A stretch of DNA of 9,529 nt from Victivallaceae bacterium (GCA_028698975.1 JAQVVK010000074.1:1-9529); one strand, 5' to 3'; counted from the first letter of the stretch, positions 1 to 6,728 are shown. The notes: generated by a model from the sequence alone, not told the origin. A program made the numbers and translations.

Positions 1-711
1 GTGCGCGACTATCGCGGGGGAGGGCGGTCATCCGCCCGGGAGACTGCGGTACGGGTGGCGGCGGGGGCGATTGCCAAGCTGCTGCTCAAACAAGTCGGGG
101 TGGAAATCCGCGCCTGTGCGTTTGAGATCGGCGGCGTCGCGGCGTCGCGTATCGACTGGGATGAAGTCGAAAAAAATCCGGTGCGTTCACCCGACGCGGC
201 GGCGGCCGCCGCCATGCGGGAGGCCATTGAACACGCCCGATCCGGGCGCGACAGCGTGGGCGGCATTGTTTTGTGCGAGGCGGTCGGGGTGCCGGCCGGG
301 TGGGGCGACCCGATATTCGGCAAGATCGATGCGCGGCTGGCCGGGGCGATGATGTCGCTCGGCGCGGCGCGGGGATTTGAGGTCGGCGACGGGTTTGCCG
401 TGGCAAAATCGCACGGCAGTGAAAACAACGACGCCATGGTGCCGGGTGGCGGTTTTGCCACCAATCACGCGGGCGGGATATTAGGCGGCATGTCCAACGG
501 AAACACGATCGTATTCCGGGTCGCGTTCAAGCCGACGCCGTCGATTGCGGCTCCGCAAAAAACGGTTGATGTTGACGGCGAAGCCGTCGAGCTGGAGATC
601 AAGGGGCGTCACGATCCATGCGTGGTTCCGCGGGCGGTGCCGGTGGTCGAAGCAATGACGGCACTGGTCTTGGCCGACCTGATGTTGACGAACCGGAGTT
701 CGCGGGTCTGA
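1..711 (+). CDS. aroC: Chorismate synthase, C-terminal part (5' end outside window)
   Basis: Chorismate synthase converts 5-enolpyruvylshikimate-3-phosphate to chorismate with reduced FMN, the last step of the shikimate pathway. The frame is open from base 1, and the first residues (RDYRGGGRSSARET) match an internal family motif, so the true start lies upstream and the first GTG is a valine codon. The visible 236 residues correspond to roughly the last two thirds of the usual ~360-residue protein. Family signatures visible in order are GGRSSARET (about residues 6-14), SHGSENND (137-144), the NHAGGILGG stretch with SNG after it (about 154-168), and GRHDPC near residue 202 followed by RAVPVVEAM. 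No frameshift or missing motif was seen. The stop TGA is at 709-711; mcsA begins 31 nt further on, so the three plus-strand genes look co-transcribed. Identification is secure; partial only because of the window edge. Confidence 0.97.
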   Translation: MRDYRGGGRSSARETAVRVAAGAIAKLLLKQVGVEIRACAFEIGGVAASRIDWDEVEKNPVRSPDAAAAAAMREAIEHARSGRDSVGGIVLCEAVGVPAGWGDPIFGKIDARLAGAMMSLGAARGFEVGDGFAVAKSHGSENNDAMVPGGGFATNHAGGILGGMSNGNTIVFRVAFKPTPSIAAPQKTVDVDGEAVELEIKGRHDPCVVPRAVPVVEAMTALVLADLMLTNRSSRV

Positions 712-727
712 TTTGCGAATACGCCAA

Positions 728-745
728 AGAGGAGGTGGGGTTATG
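728..745 (+). promoter_or_regulatory. Ribosome binding site that fixes the mcsA start
   Basis: A strong Shine-Dalgarno core, GGAGG at 731-735 within AAGAGGAGGTG, sits 7 nt before ATG 743. It lies downstream of the in-frame TTG at 713, so it argues for 743 and against the longer reading. The first residues after ATG 743 (MLCDIC) also match how McsA-type proteins begin. Confidence 0.8.
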
Positions 746-1333
746 CTTTGCGATATATGCAAAAAAAATGAAGCGACCATACACATCAAGGAAATTCACG
801 ACGGCAAGGTGAAATCCACCAATCTTTGCGCGTCCTGCGCAGCCGAAAAAGAAAAAAACGGCGGATTGGACGCTTTGGGGTTTAATCTTGGCGAAATGCT
901 GTTGAATCTGGGTTCGCTCGCCGCAGGTAAGACCGAAGCCGCCGCGATTGAGCCGGACTCCGGTAAAACGGTTCCCGTACCGGCGGCGGTTTTGCCGCCT
1001 TGCCCGGTTTGCGGTTGGACGGTCGAAAAGATCGGTCAATCCGGCGGCCGTTTGGGGTGTCCGGCCTGTTACAAAGCGTTTACGCCGCTCATTAACGAGG
1101 TGTTGACCCGGGTGCAACGCGGCTTGGTGCATATCGGCAAGCGGCCGCGAAACGCGGCAGGCGGCGATGTCGCGGTGTTGACTTTTGAGGTCGGGGAAGC
1201 CAAACGGGAACTTCAGGAACATATCAGCCGTGAGGAGTACGAGCTGGCTGCGGTCTGTCGCGACCGAATCCGTCAACTTCAGGCGCGGCTTGATGAATCC
1301 CGGCAAGGAGGAGGCGAAAATGGACAGCATTGA
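743..1333 (+). CDS. mcsA: McsA-like zinc-finger / UVR-domain protein, activator of protein arginine kinase
   Basis: The 196-residue protein has the McsA layout: two N-terminal CxxC pairs (C3/C6 and C29/C32), a second zinc-ribbon-like set (C87/C90 and C106/C109), and a C-terminal UvrB/UvrC (UVR) motif at about 150-185 containing AKRELQ and the EEYELAA helix region. In Firmicutes McsA binds metal through the CxxC motifs and activates the kinase McsB, targeting damaged or regulatory proteins to ClpCP. The adjacent overlapping mcsB makes the same role likely here. The start at 743 is chosen from the strong GGAGG. The 3' end overlaps mcsB by 14 nt (1320-1333), suggesting translational coupling. 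The segment between the Cys clusters (about 40-85) is not recognisable. Cysteine spacing was read directly; regulation by redox or metals is inferred from the family. Confidence 0.9.
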   Translation: MLCDICKKNEATIHIKEIHDGKVKSTNLCASCAAEKEKNGGLDALGFNLGEMLLNLGSLAAGKTEAAAIEPDSGKTVPVPAAVLPPCPVCGWTVEKIGQSGGRLGCPACYKAFTPLINEVLTRVQRGLVHIGKRPRNAAGGDVAVLTFEVGEAKRELQEHISREEYELAAVCRDRIRQLQARLDESRQGGGENGQH

Positions 1334-2381
1334 TAAACTTATGCGGAGTCCGGTTAGTTTTTTGGCCGACGCCGGTCCCGACGAGGATATTGCGATAAGT
1401 TCGCGCATACGGCTGGCCCGCAATCTGGCGGGGCGGCCTTTCCCGGACGCCGCCTCCGACGAAGTCCTGCACGAAATTTGCGATAAGGTTGGCGCGGCGG
1501 CGTCGGAATCCGGCGCGCTGGGCTGCCCCGGCTGTTTCAGCTTTGTGCCGGAACTTATGGGCGAACTTGACCGCGAGATCCTGTTTGAACGCCGTTTGGC
1601 CAGCCGCGATTTTCTCAACCGCAAATGCGGCACCCGGTTGCTGGTGCGCTCCGATGAATCGAGTTCGATCATGGTCAACGAGGAAGACCATTTGCGCATG
1701 CAGACGTTGAAGCCGGGTTTTCAGCTTAAGGCGGTGTGGGAGGCGATAAATCAGCTTGACGACGAATTGAGCAATCGCCTGGAATACGCCTTTGACGAAA
1801 AACTGGGCTATTTGACCTCTTGTCCGACCAATGTCGGCACCGGCATGCGCGCCTCGGTGATGCTGCATCTGCCCGGACTGGTGTTGTCGGGGCTGATCGG
1901 GGCGACGATACAGGGGGTAAATAAACTCAATCTGGCGGTGCGCGGGATTTCGGGGGAGGGGTCGGACAATCGCGGCAATCTCTTTCAGATCTCCAACCAA
2001 AGCACGCTGGGTCAGAGTGAAATGCAGATCATCGACCGGCTTGAATCCGTTATCGTGCAGATCATCGAACACGAGAAGCTGTCGCGCCGGAAACTTTTGG
2101 AGCGTGACAAATATGGTTTCTTTGACTGGGTGGGCCGCTCATACGGCATTTTGCGTTATTCCTACAAGCTCACCGGCGAGGAGGCACTCAACGCGCTGTC
2201 GGGGTTGAGGACCGGGGTCGATCTGCACATGTTCACCAAAGTCAATGTGCGGATGGTTAATGAATTGTTTCGCTCGATCGCTCCGGCGCATTTGCAAAAA
2301 CAGGCCGGTCGCGAATTGTCACCCGTCGAACGCGACATCACCCGCGCCACCCTTTGCCGGGAGAAGCTCGCCGGTCGCTGA
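1320..2381 (+). CDS. mcsB: Protein arginine kinase McsB
   Basis: McsB is a phosphagen-kinase homologue that phosphorylates arginine side chains in proteins using ATP; in Bacillus the mark delivers proteins to ClpC-ClpP. The 353-residue product matches the family length of about 350-363. Visible motifs are SSRIRLARN (27-35), NEEDHLR (120-126), SCPTNVGTGMR with the conserved cysteine at 168, and RGISGEGSDNRGN (about 208-219), followed by SNQSTLGQSE. Near the C-terminus lies RDITRA (338-343), matching the RDxxRA phosphoarginine-receptor motif described for McsB, so allosteric autoregulation may be retained. ATG 1320 is preceded by an AAGGAGGAGG purine run inside the mcsA 3' end. No ctsR or clpC gene is in the window; the upstream neighbours are mcsA and aroC. 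All expected catalytic regions appear intact. Confidence 0.95.
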   Translation: MDSIDKLMRSPVSFLADAGPDEDIAISSRIRLARNLAGRPFPDAASDEVLHEICDKVGAAASESGALGCPGCFSFVPELMGELDREILFERRLASRDFLNRKCGTRLLVRSDESSSIMVNEEDHLRMQTLKPGFQLKAVWEAINQLDDELSNRLEYAFDEKLGYLTSCPTNVGTGMRASVMLHLPGLVLSGLIGATIQGVNKLNLAVRGISGEGSDNRGNLFQISNQSTLGQSEMQIIDRLESVIVQIIEHEKLSRRKLLERDKYGFFDWVGRSYGILRYSYKLTGEEALNALSGLRTGVDLHMFTKVNVRMVNELFRSIAPAHLQKQAGRELSPVERDITRATLCREKLAGR

Positions 2382-2390
2382 GATCAGCGA
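2375..2390. repeat. Perfect inverted repeat spanning two convergent stop codons
   Basis: TCGCTGA (2375-2381), spacer GA, TCAGCGA (2384-2390). The two 7-bp arms contain the mcsB TGA on the plus strand and the epimerase TGA on the minus strand, so the symmetry is centred on the 2-bp gap between genes. As RNA it could fold as a 6-bp stem with an AGAT tetraloop on either strand. No T tract follows on either side, so it is not a standard intrinsic terminator. It could also arise partly by chance because the two stops are mirror images. Confidence 0.6.
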
Positions 2391-3343
2391 AGCGAAGCTG
2401 CCACGTCGTCGATTATGCGTTCGAGCGAAAGTTCGCTCTGCCAGCCGGTGAATTCCCGGATACGCGACACGTCGGGCAAGCGGCGGCGCATATCTTCGAA
2501 ACCCGCCTCATACGCCTGATCGTAGGGGATGCAGTGAATTTCCGACCGGCTTCCGGTGCGGGCGATCACCAGCTCGGCCAGTGCGCGGATGGTTATTTCC
2601 CGGCGGCTGCCGATGTTGAAGATCGCGCCGTCGGCGCGTTTGCATTTAATCAGCAGCCGTATGGCGCGCACCACATCGCTTACATGGCAGAAACAGCGCG
2701 ATTGACCGCCGTCGCCGTAGACTTCCAAAGGTTCATTTTTGAGCGCATGGCCGACGAAGCGCGGTATCACCATGCCGTATTGACCGGTCTGGCGCGGCCC
2801 CACGGTGTTGAAAAAACGCACTATGGTGCCGTCAAGCCCGGATGATTTACGCAACGCCATGAGAAAGAATTCGTCAAGCAGTTTGCTGCAGGCATAGCTC
2901 CAGCGCGCATTGAACGGCGAACCGATCAGAAGATCGTCGCTTTCCGAAAAGGATTCATGCGATGATTTACCGTAAACTTCACTGGTCGAGGCGGCGATGA
3001 TCCGTTTGTGATGGCGCGCCGCCGCCAGAAGTACGTTTTCCGCACCGTGTACATTGGTGGTTATGGTGCGGGCGGGGTCGTGCACCACAAGCTCCACGCC
3101 GACGGCGGCCGCAAGATGGATCACCGCGTCGCAGCATGCGGTTTCGGCATTGACGGTTTCGGCATCGGTAACGATGTCGCACTCTATTACCCGCAGAGCC
3201 GGATTGTCTTGCACGGCGGCCAGATTGGCGCGCGAACCGGTGGAGAAATTATCGATCACCGTGACTTGGTGGCCATCGGCCAGCAATGACTCGGTCAAGT
3301 GTCCGCCGATGAAACCGGCTCCGCCTGTAATGAGAAATCGCAT
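2384..3343 (-). CDS. NAD-dependent sugar-nucleotide epimerase/dehydratase (extended SDR, UDP-glucuronate decarboxylase-like)
   Basis: A 319-residue extended short-chain dehydrogenase. The Rossmann fingerprint GGAGFIGG has glycines at 7, 10 and 13, with D31 ending the second strand as expected for NAD(H). The active site shows TSEVYG (T120, E122) and Y150xxxK154 in a RWSYACSK context, followed by an FNTVGPRQ stretch and GDGGQSRCF typical of nucleotide-sugar binding. The TSE triad resembles UDP-glucuronate/UDP-xylose synthases and ArnA-type decarboxylases rather than the TDE of dTDP-glucose dehydratases, but substrate cannot be fixed from this and a 4-epimerase remains possible. The ATG at 3343 starts 3 nt after the pssA stop; a TTG directly before it (3346) is an alternative start. 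No clear Shine-Dalgarno is visible, which fits translational coupling to pssA. A role in cell-surface polysaccharide precursors is inferred. Confidence 0.88.
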   Translation of the reverse strand: MRFLITGGAGFIGGHLTESLLADGHQVTVIDNFSTGSRANLAAVQDNPALRVIECDIVTDAETVNAETACCDAVIHLAAAVGVELVVHDPARTITTNVHGAENVLLAAARHHKRIIAASTSEVYGKSSHESFSESDDLLIGSPFNARWSYACSKLLDEFFLMALRKSSGLDGTIVRFFNTVGPRQTGQYGMVIPRFVGHALKNEPLEVYGDGGQSRCFCHVSDVVRAIRLLIKCKRADGAIFNIGSRREITIRALAELVIARTGSRSEIHCIPYDQAYEAGFEDMRRRLPDVSRIREFTGWQSELSLERIIDDVAASLR

Positions 3344-3346
3344 CAA

Positions 3347-4156
3347 CTATGCCGCCGTATTGTTAACCATGGGGCGGCGGATAAGATGCCATAATGCCAT
3401 GGCCGGCCCGGAGAAAATGTAGAGCGTGACCAGCGCGGCCACCCCGTCGACCTGAAACACCGCGACGATCACCAGCATGGCGATCAGGGCGAAACCGCGT
3501 TTGCGGTTGCGATGCACCGAGGTGAGCCATTTGCCCATGTGGGTGTATGGAATGGGGCTGACCATAAGCAGGCCGAGCACGGCGGCGTAAAACGGCAGAT
3601 ACAACGCCATTTTTTCGACGGCGACTTCATGCGCACCGGCAAAGAACACCAGCGCGGCGATGGCGGCGGCTCCGCCCGGGGTGGGCAGGCCGTGAAAACT
3701 CTCGCCGCCCTTCTTTTCCAGCATGGCATGCACATTGTATGTGGCCAGCCGCAGCGCGGCGCAGCCGAGGTAGATCGAGCAGAGCACATAGACCAGCAGC
3801 TCCTGCGGCCGGTTCATCGGGGTATCGCGCAAACAGTGGGTCATGATCGCGACCAGCGCGGCCGGGGCGACGCCGAATGTGACCATGTCGGACAATGAAT
3901 CCATTTGAAGCCCGTGCATGCTTGCGGCATTGAAAATGCGGGCGGCAAAGCCGTCAAGCGCATCAAACACCATGGCAAAACAGATCACCGCCGCGCTGAC
4001 GATGAAAACACTGATCTGGTTGGTGTCGCGCTCGTAGACCCGGAGGGTACACAGTATGGCGGCAAATCCGCACAGCGAATTGCACAGAGTAAGCGAGTTT
4101 GGCACCCATTTCAAACAGCGGCTCAACGGCAGAATATCACGCAGACGTTTTTTCAT
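3347..4156 (-). CDS. pssA: CDP-diacylglycerol--serine O-phosphatidyltransferase
   Basis: Integral membrane enzyme making phosphatidylserine from CDP-diacylglycerol and serine, the first step toward phosphatidylethanolamine. It carries the complete CDP-alcohol phosphotransferase signature: D65-x2-D68G69-x2-A72R73-x8-G82-x3-D86-x3-D90, with all catalytic aspartates present. The N-terminus WVPNSLTLCNSLCGF (17-31) is typical of PssA, and several hydrophobic segments follow through the remaining length. I choose ATG 4156 (MKKRLRD) because AAAGGGA lies just upstream; longer readings from ATG 4171 or TTG 4192 are in frame and would add 5 or 12 residues. The product is then 269 residues, longer than the ~177-residue Bacillus type and closer to longer PssA forms. 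A psd decarboxylase gene is not next to it; instead an epimerase gene follows at 3 nt. Family certain, exact start moderately certain. Confidence 0.93.
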   Translation of the reverse strand: MKKRLRDILPLSRCLKWVPNSLTLCNSLCGFAAILCTLRVYERDTNQISVFIVSAAVICFAMVFDALDGFAARIFNAASMHGLQMDSLSDMVTFGVAPAALVAIMTHCLRDTPMNRPQELLVYVLCSIYLGCAALRLATYNVHAMLEKKGGESFHGLPTPGGAAAIAALVFFAGAHEVAVEKMALYLPFYAAVLGLLMVSPIPYTHMGKWLTSVHRNRKRGFALIAMLVIVAVFQVDGVAALVTLYIFSGPAMALWHLIRRPMVNNTAA

Positions 4157-4196
4157 AATTTCCCTTTGCATCCCAATGACGGCAATCCCCAATTCG

Positions 4197-4215
4197 GACG
4201 CCGCAGCGCGGCGTC
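4197..4215. repeat. GC-rich hairpin in the pssA leader
   Basis: GACGCCGC (4197-4204), loop AGC, GCGGCGTC (4208-4215): a perfect 8-bp stem with a 3-nt loop, on the minus strand about 40 nt upstream of the chosen pssA ATG. It is followed by no T run in either direction, so it is unlikely to be a simple terminator. It would fold in the 5' leader of the pssA mRNA if transcription starts at the candidate promoter upstream. Confidence 0.65.
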
Positions 4216-4236
4216 ATAAGTAGCGTTATCATTGAG

Positions 4237-4273
4237 ATTATATTTATATCATTCAGCCCGGCATGGCTTTCAA
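4237..4273 (-). promoter_or_regulatory. Candidate sigma-70-type promoter for pssA-epimerase
   Basis: Reading the minus strand, a TTGAAA (4273-4268) is followed after 19 nt by TATAAA (4248-4243), with an overlapping TATAAT immediately downstream (4242-4237, 25 nt from the same -35). The 19-nt spacing is longer than the ideal 17, so this is a tentative call based on consensus alone. It would give a leader of roughly 75-80 nt before ATG 4156, containing the GC hairpin. Confidence 0.35.
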
Positions 4274-4306
4274 CCAAAACAATTTAATATAACACGCGCC
4301 GGGCTG
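4254..4306. repeat. 9-bp inverted repeat with 35-nt AT-rich spacer
   Basis: CAGCCCGGC (4254-4262) and GCCGGGCTG (4298-4306) are perfect inverted repeats in the 169-bp gap between the flotillin stop and pssA start. On the plus strand the second arm is followed by TTTT (4307-4310). On the minus strand, which is the one transcribed here, the arm is followed by AATGATATAAATA rather than a U tract. It may form a weak terminator hairpin for the nfeD-flotillin transcript, or be a protein-binding palindrome, since one arm falls in the spacer of the candidate pssA promoter. The rest of the gap is AT-rich without a gene. Confidence 0.55.
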
Positions 4307-4325
4307 TTTTGCAATAATTGTAAGC

Positions 4326-5792
4326 TTATTTCTCCGTATTTGCCGGATTTTCAGGGACGGCGTCCTGTTTCATTTTGCCGAGATATGCCGGCATATCCAG
4401 CCCGGCCATGCCGGCCACGTCGTGCAGCGGCGGCAGACTTTGAAGCAATCCGGACAGAAAGTTGGAGGTCGTGGTCTTGCCGTCGGCATTTTTGGAGCCG
4501 CCGTCCCAGACGGTCAGCTTGTCAATGCGGATATTCTTGATCGCCTCGGCCTGAAGCGCAACCAACTCCTGAAGTTTTTCGATGAGCAGCATCTTGGAGG
4601 CCGCGTCGGCGTCGCTGCCGCAGGCTTCGATGATCGACTTGTAACCGTCGCCCTTGGCCTTGAGAATGGCGAAATTACCCCGCGCTTCGGCTTCCAGTTT
4701 GGCAAAGGTCGCGTCGGCCGTACCTTTGGCTTCGCGGCGGATCTTCTCCGCTTCGGCGTCGGCCGCAATCTCGACCTGACGCTTGGCGATCTCCGCCGAA
4801 ACGATCACTTCGGCCTGCTGACGCTCGGTTTCCATGCGGGCACGCGAAATCTGAGCTTCGGCTTCGGCTTCAAATTTGGCCTTTTCGATTTGCGCGGCCG
4901 CGATCTGGCGGGCGGCCTCGGCGCGCCGGAATGCCTCGGCTTCCTGTTCGGCGCGGATGGCGTTGGATTTCGCAACTTCGATGGCAGCGACGTTTTCACC
5001 CTGGGTGGCGACCGAGTCGGCCTGTTTTACCGCAATACGGCGGTCGCGGTCGGCGTCGGCTTCACCGGCGGCGGCGTCGGCGTTGGCTTTGGAAACCGCA
5101 ATGCGTTCGAGTTTTTGGGCTTCGGCCGCGCCGATGCTGCCTTTGCGCGTCTCCTCCGCCACGTCGACCTTGGCCTTGTTGATGGCCCCCGAGGCGGCGC
5201 GCTGGCCGATGGCCGAGATATAGCCGGATTCATCGGTTATGTCGGTGATATTTACGTTGAGCAGTTCAAGGCCGATCTTTTTGAGTTCCTCGGCGACGTT
5301 GGCTTCGACGGCGCGAAGAAAGGTTTCGCGGTCGGCATTGATCTCCTCGATCATCATGGAGGCGATGACCAGACGCAACTGTCCGAAGATGATGTCTTTG
5401 GCCAGCTCGGTGATGGCTTCCGGGGTCTGGCCGAACAGACGTTCGGCGGCGTTGCCCATCACTTCCGGGTCGGTGCTCACCCCGACGGTGAATACCGACG
5501 GCACGTTGATGCGGATGTTTTGTTTGCAGAGCGCGTTGTCGAGGTTGACGGCGATCTGGAGCGGACGCAACGAAATGTAGCCGTAGTCTTGAATCACCGG
5601 CCAGACGAACTTGGCTCCGCCGTGGATGCACCGGGCAGGGCGGTTGCCGCCGGTTTTACCGAATATCACCATGATGCGGTCAGACGGGCACTTGCGGTAC
5701 CAGGTGACCAGCGAGATGAAGATCATGAGAAGAACAAGACCCGCCATGACGGCCAGTCCGGCGATGCCGAGACCCAGTGAAGCTGCAAACAT
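4326..5792 (-). CDS. floT: Flotillin-family SPFH/Band 7 membrane scaffold protein
   Basis: A 488-residue flotillin (YuaG/FloT in Bacillus is about 509). Order of parts: an N-terminal hydrophobic membrane segment (about 8-32), then CPSDRIMVIFGK beginning the SPFH/Band 7 domain (about 33-210, with PVIQDYGYISLRPLQI and the NINVTDI-like NVNITDIT stretch), then a long Ala/Glu/Lys/Arg-rich coiled coil (about 210-400) rich in EAE and AEA patterns, and a C-terminal tail ending in a polar, disordered PENPANTEK. Flotillins oligomerise at the membrane and organise protein complexes and fluidity. The start is supported by AGGAG 7 nt upstream of ATG 5792. The gene lies 21 nt after nfeD, the usual partner, which strongly suggests a shared transcript. 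The high alanine and codon bias generate long spurious frames on the opposite strand. Target complexes cannot be inferred. Confidence 0.95.
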   Translation of the reverse strand: MFAASLGLGIAGLAVMAGLVLLMIFISLVTWYRKCPSDRIMVIFGKTGGNRPARCIHGGAKFVWPVIQDYGYISLRPLQIAVNLDNALCKQNIRINVPSVFTVGVSTDPEVMGNAAERLFGQTPEAITELAKDIIFGQLRLVIASMMIEEINADRETFLRAVEANVAEELKKIGLELLNVNITDITDESGYISAIGQRAASGAINKAKVDVAEETRKGSIGAAEAQKLERIAVSKANADAAAGEADADRDRRIAVKQADSVATQGENVAAIEVAKSNAIRAEQEAEAFRRAEAARQIAAAQIEKAKFEAEAEAQISRARMETERQQAEVIVSAEIAKRQVEIAADAEAEKIRREAKGTADATFAKLEAEARGNFAILKAKGDGYKSIIEACGSDADAASKMLLIEKLQELVALQAEAIKNIRIDKLTVWDGGSKNADGKTTTSNFLSGLLQSLPPLHDVAGMAGLDMPAYLGKMKQDAVPENPANTEK

Positions 5793-5813
5793 GTGTATTC
5801 TCCTGTTATTTAT

Positions 5814-6410
5814 CTATTGTTTATTATTGGAGTCGTTTTTATCGACGGGGCGCACCAGAAATGCTCCGCCGCCGAGATTCTCCGACACGATCACGTCGGT
5901 GCCGGTCGGGATCGCTTTGTCGGATCTGGCATGCACCTGCCGCGAACAGTTTTCGAGAGCCACCGTGACGATGCCGCCCGGAGCTCGCCCCGGCGGGATC
6001 GACAGATATACGGTGGCGCGGTGATTGAGCATGTCCTCCGGGGAGATGTTGCCAGACTGCTGCATTTTAAGCAGCAGCGACAGCACGATGGCGGTAAGAG
6101 CCATCATGGCGGCGCCGCAAAAACAGGCGATAGCCAGCCCGCCCCAGCCGAGATGGCCGAAGAAAACCCCGCCCCAGCCGAAAAAAGTGATAAATGCGAC
6201 AATCGATTTAAGCGAGAAGAAGTTCAACCCGGAGATGTCGGTCACGTCGTGAGAATCGACCTCAAATCCGCTGTCCGGCATATCGGTGTCCGAGTGCAGC
6301 CCGATCACGGTTAAAATGAACTGCACGACAAAGACGGTGGTGCCGGCAACGGCAATGAAAAAATAGATGCCTTGACCGGCGGCGAGCCATTCTCCGATTT
6401 CGTTAAACAT
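5814..6410 (-). CDS. NfeD-like membrane protein, flotillin partner
   Basis: A 198-residue protein with three predicted membrane spans (about 15-37, 69-87 and 90-114) and a soluble C-terminal region (about 121-190) consistent with the NfeD OB-fold domain, including HRATVYL, GGIVTVAL and IPTGTDVIV strands. This is the short NfeD type without a protease domain, as in Bacillus YuaF (174 residues), which is encoded with flotillin YuaG. The loop between spans 1 and 2 (about 39-66) is acidic and polar. The start at ATG 6410 (MFNEIG) is chosen because AAAGGA sits 6 nt upstream and a good promoter ends just before it; the frame stays open back to 6584 but that part overlaps the promoter. A twice-used GWGG motif (78-81, 88-91) is encoded by a 14-bp direct repeat. 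NfeD is thought to modulate flotillin assemblies; the exact function is unknown. Confidence 0.87.
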   Translation of the reverse strand: MFNEIGEWLAAGQGIYFFIAVAGTTVFVVQFILTVIGLHSDTDMPDSGFEVDSHDVTDISGLNFFSLKSIVAFITFFGWGGVFFGHLGWGGLAIACFCGAAMMALTAIVLSLLLKMQQSGNISPEDMLNHRATVYLSIPPGRAPGGIVTVALENCSRQVHARSDKAIPTGTDVIVSENLGGGAFLVRPVDKNDSNNKQ

Positions 6411-6728
6411 ACCCAGTCCTTTCAACAAAAAATGCAGTTGGTTAATTCTATCACAAAGTGGCCAAAATTCAAGCATGAAACCAAAAATTACGATGTTTTT
6501 TCCGGTCAAGTAATTATTGTTGTCGGGGTATTGGGGGGAGCGTCGTGCAATAAAATCGTTTTTTTTATGTAAATGCGCTTGCAATATTTTTTAGGCAAGT
6601 TATTTTATAAACAGGATGCGGACGTTCTATCCGCAATGCTATTCAGCACTCTCCGTTTTTACTAATAGAATAACGCGTCGGCGATATCCGGTCGTTTCAA
6701 CGCTTATATCATTGAATTGGCATTTCAA
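6411..6728. other. AT-rich divergent intergenic region between nfeD and coaE
   Basis: This 318-bp stretch holds no convincing gene. It contains the nfeD promoter (6445-6472), a T8 tract at about 6558-6565, a CTTGC/GCAAG inverted repeat (6578-6582 and 6595-6599), and a TGCGGA/TCCGCA inverted repeat with a 7-nt loop (6617-6622 and 6630-6635). Possible coaE -10 elements are TATTTT near 6601 (16 nt after TTGCAA at 6580-6585) and TAGAAT at 6666-6671, neither with a strong -35. No clear Shine-Dalgarno precedes coaE. Confidence 0.6.
6445..6472 (-). promoter_or_regulatory. Sigma-70-type promoter with extended -10 for nfeD-flotillin
   Basis: On the minus strand TTGAAT (6472-6467) is followed after 16 nt by TAGAAT (6450-6445), and the -10 is preceded by TGA, an extended -10 (TGn) element. 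The predicted start near 6438 gives a leader of about 28 nt that contains the AAAGGA ribosome site for nfeD. Spacing and both boxes are close to consensus. Confidence 0.65.

Noticed and set aside
713..742. TTG at 713 as an upstream start for mcsA
   Set aside because: The strong GGAGG is downstream of it and points to ATG 743, where the conserved MLCDIC begins.
599..1699. 366-codon minus-strand open frame across aroC, mcsA and mcsB
   Set aside because: Antisense to three recognisable genes, with no family resemblance; a consequence of high GC.
4422..5780. 452-codon open frame on the plus strand
   Set aside because: It lies wholly antisense to the flotillin gene, is low-complexity Gly/Val/Phe/Asp-rich, and arises from the biased Ala/Glu codons of the coiled coil. 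Flotillin has clear domains and a ribosome site.
6138..6181. 14-bp direct repeat CCCGCCCCAGCCGA, 30 bp apart (6138-6151 and 6168-6181)
   Set aside because: It encodes a repeated GWGG peptide in adjacent membrane spans of the NfeD-like protein; glycine-rich motifs of this kind fit the family, so it needs no mobile-element explanation.
6558..6565. T8 tract considered as an intrinsic terminator
   Set aside because: No stable GC stem precedes it and no plus-strand gene ends upstream; more likely part of an AT-rich promoter region.
6411..6584. N-terminal extension of the nfeD frame to 6584
   Set aside because: The extension overlaps the nfeD promoter, has a poor start context, and ATG 6410 has its own ribosome site.
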